This document shows, in pieces, positions 34,703-47,210 of a stretch of DNA of 64,000 bases (position 1 is the stretch's first letter; every line of letters begins with the position of its first letter). The stretch spans positions 186,001-250,000 of the forward strand of contig CAXKVV010000142.1 in the NCBI GenBank assembly GCA_964058805.1, in the 5' to 3' direction. A program made the translations under genes and the position numbers. This DNA is from Schoenoplectus triqueter (Eukaryota; Streptophyta; Magnoliopsida; Poales; Cyperaceae). The notes below the pieces were generated by a model. That model ran no database searches. It had not been told where the DNA came from and saw nothing but the letters and a program-made list of their open reading frames with translations.

Positions 34703-34811
34703 CGCTTAAATCTTATTCTTGTCGTATACGTCTGGTAATAATTATCCTTACTTCCTCGCTTAAATCTTATTCTTGTCGTATACGTCTGGTAATAATTATC
34801 CTTACTTCCTT
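34703..34811. repeat. Perfect tandem duplication, unit 54 bp, two copies
   Basis: The unit starting cgcttaaatcttattcttgt begins at 34703 and again at 34757 with no differences, so it is recent. It sits in unannotated sequence. Confidence 0.95.
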
Positions 34812-36610
34812 GTAAAAGGAGTTTGAAAAATATAATCTCAAAATATTATCTGTCATTGAAAATGAATACTGACTGTTGGATTAAAATCTGAAAATCTAAA
34901 TGAATCAAGTGTAAACCTAATGGTCGGCTTTACACTTGGGCAATTCGTCGAGCACCTGTCAAAAAATAATACCATTAAATACTTGTGCAGTAATACCACC
35001 AATTTGTAATACAGTCCCCGTGCACACCCGTAAATTTCTCTCTCCATCGAGTCATCAAGTAATAAGAAGTAAAATTACCTCTCGTTAAACCAATCGCAGC
35101 CGTCCAAATCCTTTTCCGCAATCTGAAACGAGGTTTCAAATTACTCGACCGTTGTAGCCTACAATTCAAGTCCAGAGACAGGAGCAAGTACCACAATCGA
35201 TAGCAACAGCGACTCAAAAGCTGAGAGCTGCCTAAAAGAAGCAGGTGGATCCTAGGCCAAGAAAAGAGAAGTACACTCCCTCCCTCGGTTTTCTATCTCT
35301 GTTCCTATCAACTAATCAATTTTTGGTTCAATTCATGAAAGCAGCAAAAGCTGAAAAGGAGGTAAAACATGGTCAATCTTTTCATTGTTATGCTTCAGAT
35401 TGTTGCAATTAATTAATTGGACTCAAATGATTTTCTATGAATGACTGTTGGAGTATATGATCCAATTCACTGAATTTGGTCTGATGCAATACAACTTCAT
35501 AAAATGCTGCCCTCCATGGTAACTGCCTCGGCTGTTCATGTGCTATGCAGTTCGGTGCACTCTAAAGAAGTACCTCTCTGGAAAGAAACAGTTGAGCATC
35601 ACAACACCTATTCAGAATTTCCTCCTATTTGGAATTCTACTTTTGGCATGTTGTAGCACGTTGTGCATGGCGCACAAAAATTGTTTGACATTTATTGTGC
35701 AATGCCATTACCATATTTGTTCCTTTCTTATATGTTAGGTGAACAATTCTGGCTTATAGGCTTTCTGCTCCTCTTTTTGGTAATTTCATTTATCTGACTA
35801 GGGAATGTACAAAAATACTGGTTAAAGCTCATATTGAAGCACCTCGTAACAGATTGAGGGTGGTTTACAAGAAGAACATCCTCAAGCAATCGTTGCTGTT
35901 GCTTGCAGTTCTTGCTACCTGCCAGCAGTGAGTCTAATTTGGTTGAAATCTGGTTTGCAGCGCTAGCTGTCTGATTTTTTCTCTACCAGTGTGTGCATGT
36001 CTCATCCTTCCTCAGGAGAACAAAAAATATTTTCTCCTAATTTGTTTACTTCTTTTTGATTCGGCACAGCTACTTGTGCACATCTTCTCCTTTCATGGGA
36101 GAAAAAAAACATATAGATTCAACTTTTGTAAATATGATGTTAGAACTTTTGGGCCCAAAGAAAAGAAAGAACATGAAAGGATGTAAATGCTTTTATGTAT
36201 AGCCATAGATTTTAAAGAAAGAAAGAGATCTCATTCAAAGGAAAAATGTAAATCAGACTATATTTCTATGTGTGAGAATATTCTTAGTTGCTTACAGATG
36301 TTTCTTGTGAAAAGATTAATAAGCACAACAGTGAACACCGTACTTGGTTACTGGGACCGGAATCCTATACAGATCAGCAATTTCAATCGAACGTTCGTAA
36401 ATAATTCACTGTGTCATGCATACCACTATACCAGACATGTTAATCTTACAATTGATATAATTTCTTTAGCCTTTTGTATCGACTCCCATAAAATTTAAAC
36501 ATTAAAAATATTAAATATGTAAAATGTATTAGTGGAACATACTTTTAAAATAAATATTTTGATCTGTTAGGCGCCATTGAGTTATATATATGTATATATA
36601 TATATATACA
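34812..36610. other. Unannotated region, GC slightly above background, no gene recognised
   Basis: 35080-35960 is less AT-rich than its surroundings and could be part of a decayed gene. For example, a plus-strand stretch at 35815-35930 reads KAHIEAPRNRLRVVYKKN with leucine-rich residues after it. Frames are short and I recognise no family. 35989-36498 holds two more short frames without domains. Confidence 0.35.
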
Positions 36611-38885
36611 TAAGTAGCAATTTTTTTAAAAAATAGAAAAAAGATAAAATTCGCATGAAATCGCATGATTGGGCAGTTTTTTGGATGAGATAGCATGACC
36701 CGGATAATTTTTTCGACCAAAATAGGTGGCCTGAACTTAAAATTCGTACCATGCTTTTTTCTTCTTCTTTTTACCCAGACCCATGGACCGAAATTTAAAT
36801 TCGGGCCATCTATATTGGTCCGAATTTTTATCTTAGACCATGATATTTTTTCAAATTTATTCTTTGCTCTGAATTAAAAATTCAGGCAAGTTAAATTAGA
36901 GTTTTTGCCCGATAAAAACCCACATTTTCCTTTTCTTCCTCCTCTAACAGCCAATTTTAATTTTTTCTCTCTCACAACAACAATTATTTTTAAATTTTTC
37001 CGCGATCAAAACTATAAATGTTCTAATGATCAATATTTATTATGGAGGTGAGATTCTGAACACAACAACAAACCAACGACTGATAAATTATTTTTGGCTT
37101 GTGGATATGATGCCGACCAACGACTCTTAACGCTCGTCTTTGCAGTCGCTGAATAAGAATCAACACACAATTGGGGATGGCTCATGAATTGATTGAGAAC
37201 TGAGGTGGTTGGACCAAGAAAAATAACAGTTATTAGACCAACACCTAACAATCAGAGTTGTATTTAAGCAATCTAACTTGAGATGGTGTGAAGCAGTGGG
37301 AGAAGTCGTTCATAGATTTTGTTTACAACATATTGCACAAAATATGTACAAATATTATTCAAATGAAAGAGTTAAAATTCTTTTCAAAAAGACTGTCAGA
37401 CATAACAAACACTGGAGACACATCAAATTATTGGAAAAAAAATCAAGAATGGCAAATTGGAGTGATTCAACGAGTACTCGTGAGTAGGATGAGATAAATA
37501 GATGTACCAGAAATATCAGAATTAGAAATCAAAACTGACCCCTATACTAGCATCTAAACTAGCAGTTTCAGATATAGAAATCACTGAAGCATAGTTACAT
37601 AAAGAAATATGGGCACAATGACTGAATGACAGTCTTAATCGGTAAGGCATAATGACGACTAATGACTCAGAGTTGTTAAATGATATCTTCGAAATTACTC
37701 GATAACTCCCAATTTGTGCTCTATTAGAGAAAATATTTTATAAATGTGTTAAATGGTTCGTAGAGAGGAAAGAAATTAGAGCAGAATGACAAGATCTATG
37801 TCAAGAATATACTATGAAAATAACAGAACTGATAATGTATTACGAAAATAAAAGGAGAACATATGATATTATACTACTAACTTGAGGTGTCAATAATTAT
37901 GATGTAGCAGAAAATGGTGTTCTTGAGGAGGCATATTATTCATTTTATTAGATACTATAGTTTTTATTTAAATTTATATTTTTTTACACACTTGTGCTCA
38001 TTGCAGGACTCAGGGGTGAAATTAAGTATGAGGTTCATTTACTCAGAGAAGAGCAAGCAAAATGTTAGTTCCAGAAATCACAAGCAACTGATATTTTTTG
38101 CGATCATATACTTATTGTGTGTTCATTCAGAAGACTTGATCCAAGTGAATACATCAATCCATATTATATGTTGAAATCATTCATCAACACTTGGTCTGGT
38201 TTTTTCAACAGTTATGGTAATCCACGAGATTGGCAAATATTTCACGATGCAACTATTCGGCCAGATCCGACAAAAATCAATAAGAGCAGGAGGAGAAAAA
38301 TAAATTTTTTTAATGGTAATAGATGAAATGGAGGGTTAGATTAGCAGACTTTCAAGTCGTGGAGAAGGATGATCAAGAAGAGATAATTTATTTATTATGC
38401 TTAAGTATTTGATCAATAGACTTTATTTAATGTTAATGTTTGTATGTATTTTTCATGTTTAATCTTTAATGTTTTTATGAATTTTGAATATTTAATTTTA
38501 ATTAATTCTCTTCTTATAAATACTTATAAATGCAATTAATATATCAAAAAAATATTTTTTGAATTAGTATATCATTTATAATTACTATAAATAGAAAAAT
38601 ATCATGGCCCGAGATAAAAATTCGGTATAATATAGATGGCCTGAGTTTAAATTTCAATATAGATGGCCTAAATTTAAATTTCGGACCGTGGTTTCTAAGT
38701 AAAAAAAATGAAAAAAAAAAAATACATAGTCCAAATTTTAGATTTGGGCCACCTATCGTGGTCTGAAAAAATTACCCGAACCATGCTATCTTATCGAAAA
38801 AAAACCATCAAATTATACGATTTTATATGAAATATTTTTCACATTTTCTATTTAAAAAAAAATTGTATTAGTGCTGGATTCAAAT
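36611..38885 (+). mobile_element. Decayed Mutator-like element (MULE) with long TIRs
   Basis: About 270 bp at the left (36611-36890) is an inverted repeat of the right end (about 38590-38885). Shared words include 'gatagcatgacccggataat' / 'attacccgaaccatgctatc' and 'ttcgggccatctatattgg' with its counterpart. The interior encodes broken pieces of a MULE transposase on the plus strand. Long TIRs plus MURA-type transposase define the superfamily. A 9-bp target duplication could not be fixed by eye. Confidence 0.75.
37278..38395 (+). pseudogene. MULE transposase remnant
   Basis: The first readable block (37278-37400) has HRFCLQHIAQNMYKYYSNER and a following KILFKK, the C/H part after the MULE catalytic domain. 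Next, 37645-37910 reads, with stops, through MTTNDSELLND, CVKWFVERKE and ITELIMYYENK. After a short gap, 38010-38330 carries a damaged SWIM-type zinc-finger region and the C-terminal FINTWSGFFNSYGNPRDW. Several stops and frame changes make it non-functional. The N-terminal part, including the first catalytic residues, is not recognisable. A second copy of the C-terminal half is at 53836-54680. Confidence 0.7.
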
Positions 38886-39016
38886 CCTAAATAAAAATAT
38901 ATGGGCACATTAGCTGACGGAACAGTTGTGGTGTTCACTAAATTTTATAATCGAATTTCGTACAAGCAAGTAGGTAAATATTTTGATTGACAGCGTCATT
39001 TTACTATACTACTATG

Positions 39017-39770
39017 TAGAGATTTGAAATGGACCGCACGGTCTGACCCGTCCCGGACCGGACCATGACCGTGGACCGGATCGTGGCCGGACCGTGACCG
39101 TGGACCGGACCGTGGCCGGACCGTGGACCGGACCGTGCCCGGCCACAGTCCGGTCCAACGGTGGGTCGGTCCTCCCTTCACCCGAAAATGGACCGTGCCG
39201 ACCCGTCCCGTGCCGGACCGTGGACCGGACCGGACCGGACCGTGGACCGTGCGGGACCGTGGACCGGACCGGACCACCGGACTGGACCGTGAGTATTTTT
39301 TTTGTATTATTTGATTTTTAAATTATTCAAAAATACATAATTATTCAAAAATACATAATTAATTCGATGAAAATGATTATTTAAAAATTAATAAATTTCT
39401 TTTTCAACTTTTATTATTTTTTTATAATTTTCTGAAATTTTATTTTTTATAATTTTTTTAATTTTTTAGTACTATTAGATTTTTAAACAATTAAAAATAA
39501 TAATTCGAATTAGTTAAAAATTATTATTAAAAAATATGATAAATTATTTTTTTTCGATTTATAAAAAAAAAATTGGACCGGACCGGACCGTCCCGTGGGG
39601 GTCCGGCCCCCGGGGGCCAACGGTGGGACGGGTTCGGTTTTTTCGAATTTGGACTGCCTTGGACCGGACCGTTTGAACCGTGCGGGACCGTGGACCGTGG
39701 ACCGTGTGGGACCGTGGACCGTCCGGGTTTAAACCGGACCGGCCCAGACTGGACCGTCTTCAATACTCTA
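39017..39770. mobile_element. Non-autonomous hAT element, deletion derivative of 18806-23657
   Basis: Ends are TAGAGATTTGAA and the complement of ttcaatactcta. The 8-bp duplication ctactatg (39009-39016 and 39771-39778) is exact. The segmental copy at 55307-55314 (caactatg) shows the uninterrupted site. Both ends carry the ggaccgg / ccgtggacc GC arrays, and the AT-rich centre (39290-39600) matches 18996-19300 of the complete element in reverse orientation. The transposase is absent, as in a Ds-type derivative. Open frames across the GC arrays are artefacts. Confidence 0.92.
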
Positions 39771-40320
39771 CTACTATGCATGATCGCATTGGAAAGCTTA
39801 AATACAACCATACAAATAATGTTTAATAGGTAAATAGTTTGATTGACAGCGCCATTTAATAAATTACTATGCAGGATTGCATTACAAATCTTAAATACAA
39901 CCAGACAAATCATCCGTACGCCCGTCTCTTTCTTTACTGCACAGACACTCAAATGTCATCATATCTTTCCAATGATATATATTTTATTAGTTATATTTTA
40001 TTACTTTCCTTAAATGCCTAATCTCTTATGGAAAATATGAGTAATTCTTGTTTATTATGATTTTATTTTGAATTAAATAATAAAGATACACAATAAATCT
40101 TTATAAAATTACAAGAAAATGGCGTTCAAAATACTTAATCAATTTTAATGGGGTTTATTTACGCAGATGTACAAAAATATTAAAACATACAATACAAATT
40201 AAAATATAAAGCGGTAATGTTTAAAAAAATGGAGTTAACTGAACCCCTTTATTACTAACTAAATAGCCTCTGACACATTGCTGTCATAGAAAAAGTGGAG
40301 TCCGGAGGGGTACCTTTAAT

Positions 40321-40428
40321 GGGACCCGAATCCGCTGTCGCGCGGCACCGTACAACTCGAATTTCGAAGTGATCGAACATATCATGTGCTGCGCTGCACG
40401 GTACCGTGCGACAGCAGATCTAGTTCCC
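40321..40428. mobile_element. 108-bp inverted-repeat mini-element
   Basis: It starts gggacccgaatccgctgtcg and ends cgacagcagatctagttccc, imperfect inverted repeats of about 30 bp, with a second foldback 'gcgctgcacggtacc' inside. The flank ctttaat (possibly ctttaatggg) is duplicated at 40314-40320 and 40429-40435. The segmental copy has the site once (56021-56030), the empty allele. It is GC-rich against an AT-rich background. The superfamily is open: the duplication can be read as 7 to 10 bp, so Mutator-like is possible. Confidence 0.8.
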
Positions 40429-40445
40429 CTTTAATGGGCACCTTT

Positions 40446-40975
40446 TGATGGATATGATACTGATCAGCTTCAAGTAAGTAATGTTATGTATGTCTCTATT
40501 TATCATTTTGGTTATTATCTCCTACCTGATTTATATGGTTCCTTACAGTTATAAAATGTGTTACATGTATCAGACATTAAAAATAATTTCATTAGTATAT
40601 CCAAACTTCTACAAGATAATAAAGTGCTAATTGAATTTGACCCACACATTATATTATTAAAGATTGCCACACAAAGACTCCTCTCTTCTAAGCCAACCTC
40701 AATAATGATCTTTACCACATTGCATCCCCTCAAACACTTATTGGAGAGTGTGTGTCGGCAGATTTATGGCATGCAAAATTAGGTCATCTTTCTTCATCTA
40801 CAACTAGACTTGTTATTAGTTCTAATAAACTTTCAATTTCTTCTTCAACTTTAACTTTTTGTACTTATTGTAATAAAGTTAAGGTTCATAATTGATTTAT
40901 TCCGTTATAACGGTTATGATAAAAATTACAATGGTTGTTGCCTGAAATACATTAAAAAAGATTATGAGGACATAT
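40446..40975 (+). pseudogene. Ty1/copia retrotransposon fragment (gag pre-integrase region)
   Basis: One plus-strand frame reads LHVSDIKNNFISISKLLQDN, the usual copia protease-to-integrase linker. After a frame change comes LWHAKLGHLSSSTTRLVIS and a CTYCNKVKVHN-like zinc-binding end. Stops and a frameshift, and no LTRs nearby, show a dead fragment. It is absent from the segmental copy (joined at about 56037), so it arrived after the duplication or was lost from copy 2. Confidence 0.75.
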
Positions 40976-42711
40976 GTGCACACTAAATATTGACCTTTGG
41001 ATTAATTTCTTCTCCAAGATTTGTGCACATTTCTTTCCCCTATAGCTGTAGACAGTAAAAACAAACATCGATTTCCAAGAAAGTAAAAAAACAAATAAAA
41101 AAGAATCACCTGATGCATATTAATAAAAAAACTACTCAAAGGACACCCTTCAACCTGTCAAATTTTCTTTAACAATGATGTTTTTTTCTTTCATTCATAA
41201 TCTCTGTATTATTTAGTCAAAGATACGACATGAAAATTGAATAAAATAGTTAAAATTTTTAGTTCAACTACGAAGTGCTTCTTGATCAGCTATCAAACGC
41301 AGTTTGAGTAAGGGCCTTTATTTTTTTTAATAATTTCGTACATTTTTATCTCTATATAATTTTTTTCTTGATCATCAATCTGTTTGAGTAACTTGCTATG
41401 AAAAATAAATAAATCAGGAAGTAGTAAATCACCGTTAGAAGCTAATGGTTTTAATATTTTTGGCGCTCCAATGTTCATGACAAATACTCCAACTCAGGTT
41501 GATATCATTTTTCTCTTAATATTTATAATTATATCTTATTTATTATAATGGATGGAAATTTATATGTGTAGGAGTCATTCATGTATGGATCAGCCTCCTA
41601 GCTACTTTAATCTATGCATACTTCGGATTATGTCATACATTCTTCTCAGGTTTATTTTTCTAATTTAATAGTACCAAAAAAATATTGCTAACTAGTATAA
41701 TGAGAATAGTATATAATGTATTAAAAAAAATATAATAAATTTGCAATCTACTTTTATTTTTATTTTATTATAATAATAATTTATATATATATTTTTTGGT
41801 ATTGGATATGTAGGTTGGAAACGAAAAAGATAGTAATTAGAAGATGATATGGAAGATGGTATGACAAAATACTCAAGTCGCATGATTTTATGCTTCTTTT
41901 TATTATTTTCTTTTTGTTACAGTTGTTGTTGTTATGTCAATTCAGTACTTTACATCAAAGTTGACAGAGATGCTATACTAATTTGCAGTTATAATTTGAT
42001 ATTGATACTATTTTTCTTATTAATTTGAGTTGAGTATATATGCTAATCATGCACTATCAGATTGATTACAATATTTTTATTTTATTTTTATGTTCCCTAA
42101 TTTTTTTTATAAAAATTTGATAAGATAAATGTTACGTCTTAAGGGGTAGTGCATGTAAAATACTGAAGCTTACAAGATCATAATTATTAAATTATAAATT
42201 CTTAGTTGAAAGGAGATCGGATAAAATTTGCTTCCACTATAAAGAATTAGACACAACGCTTAAAATTACTAATTAACTGATGAACACTAAATTCTAAAAG
42301 AAAATATATAATAACTTAATAATTACATAAAAAATAGCATTATAACAAAATATATAATGTGAAAATCGCAAAAAAAAATCTTACGCTTACCTTCTATGCG
42401 CCTCTTTCCTTTTTCATATATATTTTCATTTTCTATGCGGACACACACTCTTTAGTCATCATTAAGACAAAATCGTCATTAAGATAAATTTATCTACAGC
42501 TGTAGTGAAAATAAATGCTAATAAATTTTGAAGAAAAAATTAATTCAAAGGTCACGATTTAGTGTGTACCATCAAAAAGGTGCACATTAAGGGTACTCCC
42601 TCCGGACACCCCCTTTATTACTAATTAAAATAAAGTGGTAAACTGGTAATGACACATTATAGAATAAAAAGTATGGTTAATCCGTTTCCTAAGAAGAATA
42701 TATACTCCATA
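40976..42711. other. Upstream region of the NPF gene, shared with 56045-57500
   Basis: About 1.7 kb conserved between the two segmental copies, with small indels. Two parts (41405-41505 and 41575-41650) look exon-like on the plus strand: near 41450 it reads GAPMFMTNTPTQ before a GT, and near 41590 it reads MDQPPSYFNL. I recognise no family, and these may be remnants of another gene. Frames on the minus strand are chance. Confidence 0.4.
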
Positions 42712-42722
42712 CTCTATATATT
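42712..42722 (+). promoter_or_regulatory. Candidate TATA box of the NPF gene
   Basis: 'tctatatatta' lies about 60 bp upstream of the ATG at 42777. This stretch is missing from the segmental copy near 57480, so copy 2 may also lack a promoter. Confidence 0.4.
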
Positions 42723-42776
42723 ACCAAGCACTGCCCCGGAAGCTAACTTTCTATAAGTGAAGAAGGGGAACTAAAA

Positions 42777-45518
42777 ATGGAGATGAATTTGGATTTGGAT
42801 CCTATCCTCCCTTCATCTCAAACTGAAATCATTCCTGAATTCATTGATTCTCAAGGCCACCCCGCGGCCCGATCCACCACCGGTGGTTGGACCTCTGCGC
42901 TCTTCATCATTGGTACGAATTTAGAATCTTTGCTCAATTCTATCTATATTTATTCGTGTACACAGAAATTTTGTTTAGTGTATATATATTTTTCTGAGAA
43001 ATCAATTTAAGAAAGACAATTAATACCTTGTGCATCAATTATTATTATTTTATAGGTCTGGAAGTAGCAGAGAGGTTTGCCTGCTATGGCATAACATGTA
43101 ATCTGATTACATACGTAACAGGTCCTCTTGGTGAGGGAATGGCAACGGCTGCATCTTCGCTGAATACATGGGCTGGTGTTGCCACAATGCTACCATTACT
43201 TGGTGCATTCATTGCTGATTCTAGGCTTGGTCGATACCGTACCATTTTGATTGCCTCTTTTCTGTATATCATGGTATGTATACAGTATTCCCTTTCTCGG
43301 GACCTGATTATGTCTATTATTTTTGCATGTTTGTGCTTGTAAATTTTGTTTTCTTTTGATACGATCCTGAAAACTTCAGCTTGCAAGTTTCTTATTGCTC
43401 AAGTGTTAAACCTTTTCTACTCAAATATTTCTCATTTTGTGAACACCTTAAAATTTGCCAGTAAAAACCACTGGACGATACCCATCATATGATAAGAGTT
43501 TATGCACATTTGTGAAATAGAAGATTGTGACAGTTCATTGTTCCGCATTGCTCAAATTTCAAGCAAGCCTAAATTTACACGAGTTTTTCTTTTGGTAGAA
43601 TTTACTGGTTCAAGCACATGATAATATTGTATATTCAGTATTTTTTTGGTAAAACATACACCAACTATGCACGCACACATATATTTTATCTTTTGCATGT
43701 GAAGTTTGAGTAAAGGATAACTTGGAGCAGGACTGAATGAAGTTCCTCAACACATGGCAAAGTTTCAATCTTTTTACAATATCCCACCAATTGTCTCACG
43801 TTTTGGTTTACTTATAGGGCCTAGGAATGCTTACTGTCTCCTCAATTATTCCATCTTCAGGCAATTCACACAGCAGCGATTACACAGGCCAAAAGGATTA
43901 CACAAATTCCTCTTTTCAGAAACCCCTTTTTTTTTCTCACTGTACCTACTTGCCTTTGCTCAAGGTGGTCACAAGCCATGTGTGCAAGCATTTGGTGCAG
44001 ACCAATTCGACCATAATGACCCTCAAGAGAGACTATCAAGGAACTCCTTCTTCAATTGGTGGTATTTCGGTGTATCTGCAAGTGGCAGTGTCGCAATTGT
44101 GACAATGAGCTACGTGCAAGATAATATTAGCTGGGGGCTTGGGTTTGGGATCCCTTGTGGCATCATGGTGCTGGGACTTGCACTATTCCTAGTTGGTATG
44201 AGGACATACCGATACTTTGTGCTTGAAAAAAAGAATCCATTTATCCAGGTTGGGAGATCTTTTGTGGTACTGGCAAGGAGATGGAAATTAAAAGGTTCTG
44301 GCTTAATGCGTGAAACAGGAGATTTTAGTTGGTATGGTTTTCACAAATCCTGAATTGATCAACTGGTCCAAAGTCCAAACCAGCATATAATTAAATGATT
44401 AAGCATGCTCTAAGATTACTTCTGATCTAGCGTAACTGTTTCATAAGCAGACTTGTACATGAAAAGATGCTATATATGCCAGCAGAGCTGAAACAACATT
44501 ATGTGTGGCTCCCAAATATCTTATAAGATCTTGGTGGATGAGATTGTTAGGAATTAATGGAGCAATTTTGACTCAAATAACTGCCCATGAATTGTAACAG
44601 CTGAAAATTTTGCAATTGTTTATTTGGCATCATGATATGAAATCATGAACAAGTTCTGAGATTGGAAAATTTCATATCAGGCTGAAGCTATTTCCTTGAG
44701 TTAATTATTTTTTTCCTCTCTTTCCGCACAGGCTACCAGATGAAGACAATACCGAGACCTCAGCAGAAGAAGCAAAGAATCTCCTTCATTTATTTCCTAT
44801 TTGGGCTTCATGCCTAATATATGGTGTTCTCTTTGTACAATCTCCAACTTTATTTACAAAGCAAGCGAGCACTCTGAATAGAAAAATTGGCCGAAAGTTT
44901 GAAGTACCCCCGGCCGCAATGCAAGTGTTCATCTCTATATCGACTATCTGTTTTATTCCAGTTTATGACAAACTCCTTGTACCATTAACAAGAAAGTTCA
45001 CTCGGATACCATCTGGTATTACAATGCTACAGAGAATTGGTACTGGCATGGTTCTGTCTCTCATTGCAGTGGTAGTAGCAGCTCTAGTAGAGATCAAGAG
45101 GCTAGAGACTGCAAAAGAATATGGACTGGTCGATAAACCTGACGTACCGATACCAATGAGCCTGTGGTGGATGACACCACAATATATGCTTTTTGGTATG
45201 GCTGATGTATTTACCATCATCGGCATGCAAGAGTTCTTCTATGACCAAGTGCCGGATGCATTGCGGAGCCTAGGGCTTGCATTTTTCCTCAGCGTGCTTG
45301 GTGTTAGTAGTTTCATTAGTAGTTTTCTTATTTCTGTAATTGATAAAATTAGCAGTAAAAATGGGAAAAGTTGGTTTTCAAATAATTTAAATCAAGCACA
45401 TCTGGACTATTTCTATTGGTTTCTCGCAGGGCTCAATGGATTAGAAATAGTTCTCTTTTTATACTTGTCTAAAATATATGTGAATAGGAAAATTGTTCGT
45501 ATTGATGCAGATGTGTAA
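42777..45518 (+). CDS. NRT1/PTR family (NPF) transporter, four exons, one apparent frameshift
   Basis: Exons are 42777-42912, 43056-43273, 43818-44331 and 44732-45518, all with GT/AG borders. The product is a 12-helix proton-coupled transporter of the plant NPF family, whose members carry nitrate, peptides or hormones across membranes. Markers: EVAERF (the ExxER proton-coupling motif), GAFIADSRLGRYRTI, FAQGGHKPCVQAFGADQFD, SFFNWWYFG, FPIWASCLIYG and EFFYDQVPDALRSLGLAFFL. Exon 3 is one base short: its first part reads in one frame to the C4T9 run at 43923-43935, and the family motifs continue in another. This could be a real mutation (pseudogene) or a homopolymer sequencing error. The loop between helices 6 and 7 also looks short. 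Resembles NPF5-type members; substrate unknown. Confidence 0.87.
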
Positions 45519-47210
45519 TTTGTGTAGAGAAAATTGTACTGGTACAAAAGAAGTAATTAAGAACTTTCAGAAAGATCGCTTATTTAATTAATAATTATCT
45601 GATTTCCTTCCTTTTGCTGATTTTGTATGATTATATAAATTTGGGTTGAATTAGTCCTTGAAAATTTCCGATAATTTCACGGCATTAAATTTCACGGAAT
45701 TTTAATATGCAAAAGATTAAGAGCCCAGGATCAGATTGAATTTTCTTCGAGGCTTCTTTTGGGATTTCGAATCGACTGTTATTTTTAAGGATAACAAAAT
45801 TTTGTTATTTCGAGCAGGACGATCAGATAAAAACAGCTCGATTTACTTTTTTTCTCTTTTTTTTTTTCTTTTTGAGATCCATCAAATTCGTTCATTTTCC
45901 ATCCGACGGCCCTACATTTGCAAATACACGTTTGATTCCATTGTAAAATTTTAGCTTCCCCCGCTGTCATGATCATATCCCTGTTTAGGTACAAATTCAT
46001 CCACCTGGTACACGCATTTCTTTTTCACACCCGCTCATGATAGAGATGGATAATGGCAACTCCTCACCTAGAATTTGACAGAGACACAAAAATTATTACC
46101 ATCTAGAAGGCTGCGCTTCAATAGTACTAATGAGATAATTGTCAAATATTTTAGATGTTTTATTTTAGGTAATGGTTTTCATGATGAATTGCAATCAATT
46201 CAGAATTTGTGGAAAATCTAACTGAAGTTCTATGCTGACATTTATTGGGTAGGAAAAAAAAATGTTTGTCAGGGTCTCTGAAAGATAAGGCCGATGATTC
46301 CAAATATGTAGTGTCAAATCTTGCTTTATAAAGAATCAATTAATGAGCAATTAAAATAGCATGGCACGGCTAAAGTTTCCAACTTATTTACTTTTTGAAT
46401 TTTTTTTTTTGTTACTTGGTAGCTCGACTCTATTTTATATCATTCGTGTCTTTGTGTAGTCAGTCAGGAGCACTTAATTTATTCCAGGTGATAATGAGAG
46501 ATTAAATGGTGAACAGGGGTTTGCATAATCTTATGATCTTCGTTGTAATTTGTGCTTTGAATTTTATATTTCAAGAATTTCTTTAATTTTTTGAGAAAAA
46601 ACTTTAAATTGATTTTAATTGACATTTTCCAACAATTTGTTCATTAGTTAATCATTAGCTCATTAAAGAAAAAATACCTTTATTTTTAAAGAATTTCTGA
46701 TTTTCCAAAAAATTGTTCACAATTAATCATTAATAACTCATTAAAGTGAAATTACCTCAATTTTCAACAGCACCAAAAATATTTATATATATTATTATTT
46801 TTTTTGTCTTCAGTACTGTCATCACGCTCTATTTCAGGGTACAAATCTATCAATAATTCATTACACTCGGGGCAGCAATTGCAAGGTCTCATACGCAGTG
46901 CCAACTCCTTACCAACTAATTAGTACTAACAACTAATTAACAAGATTGTTGTCGAACACACGTTTATTAAAAATTTACTGTCTAATCATATAAGATTATC
47001 AGTTCCCACCAATAAATTCCAAAACATCGAAGTACCCACCAATAAAATTAATAGATCGAATTTAGTCAGAACGACTCAGTTATGGGGCAACAAATTCAAT
47101 ACTTCTTGACATGCTTTCTGTATCTGAAAGAGAGAATTCATTGTCTCGACTCGAATAAATATTTTAAAACTCTCAGCTTCGTAATTATAAAATTTTCGTC
47201 GGTTGAAGGA
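45519..47210. other. Intergenic, 3' of the NPF gene
   Basis: No gene seen. 46450-46690 resembles pieces at 29110-29160 and 30719-30850 (caggtgataatgagagatta, 'ttgtgctttgaatttta'). This supports a shared block upstream of the conserved 2500/34430/47220 sequence. Confidence 0.45.

Noticed and set aside
41692..41883. 63-codon minus-strand frame, repeated at 56656-56847
   Set aside because: Conserved only because the two segments are recent duplicates. It is low-complexity and lacks domain features.
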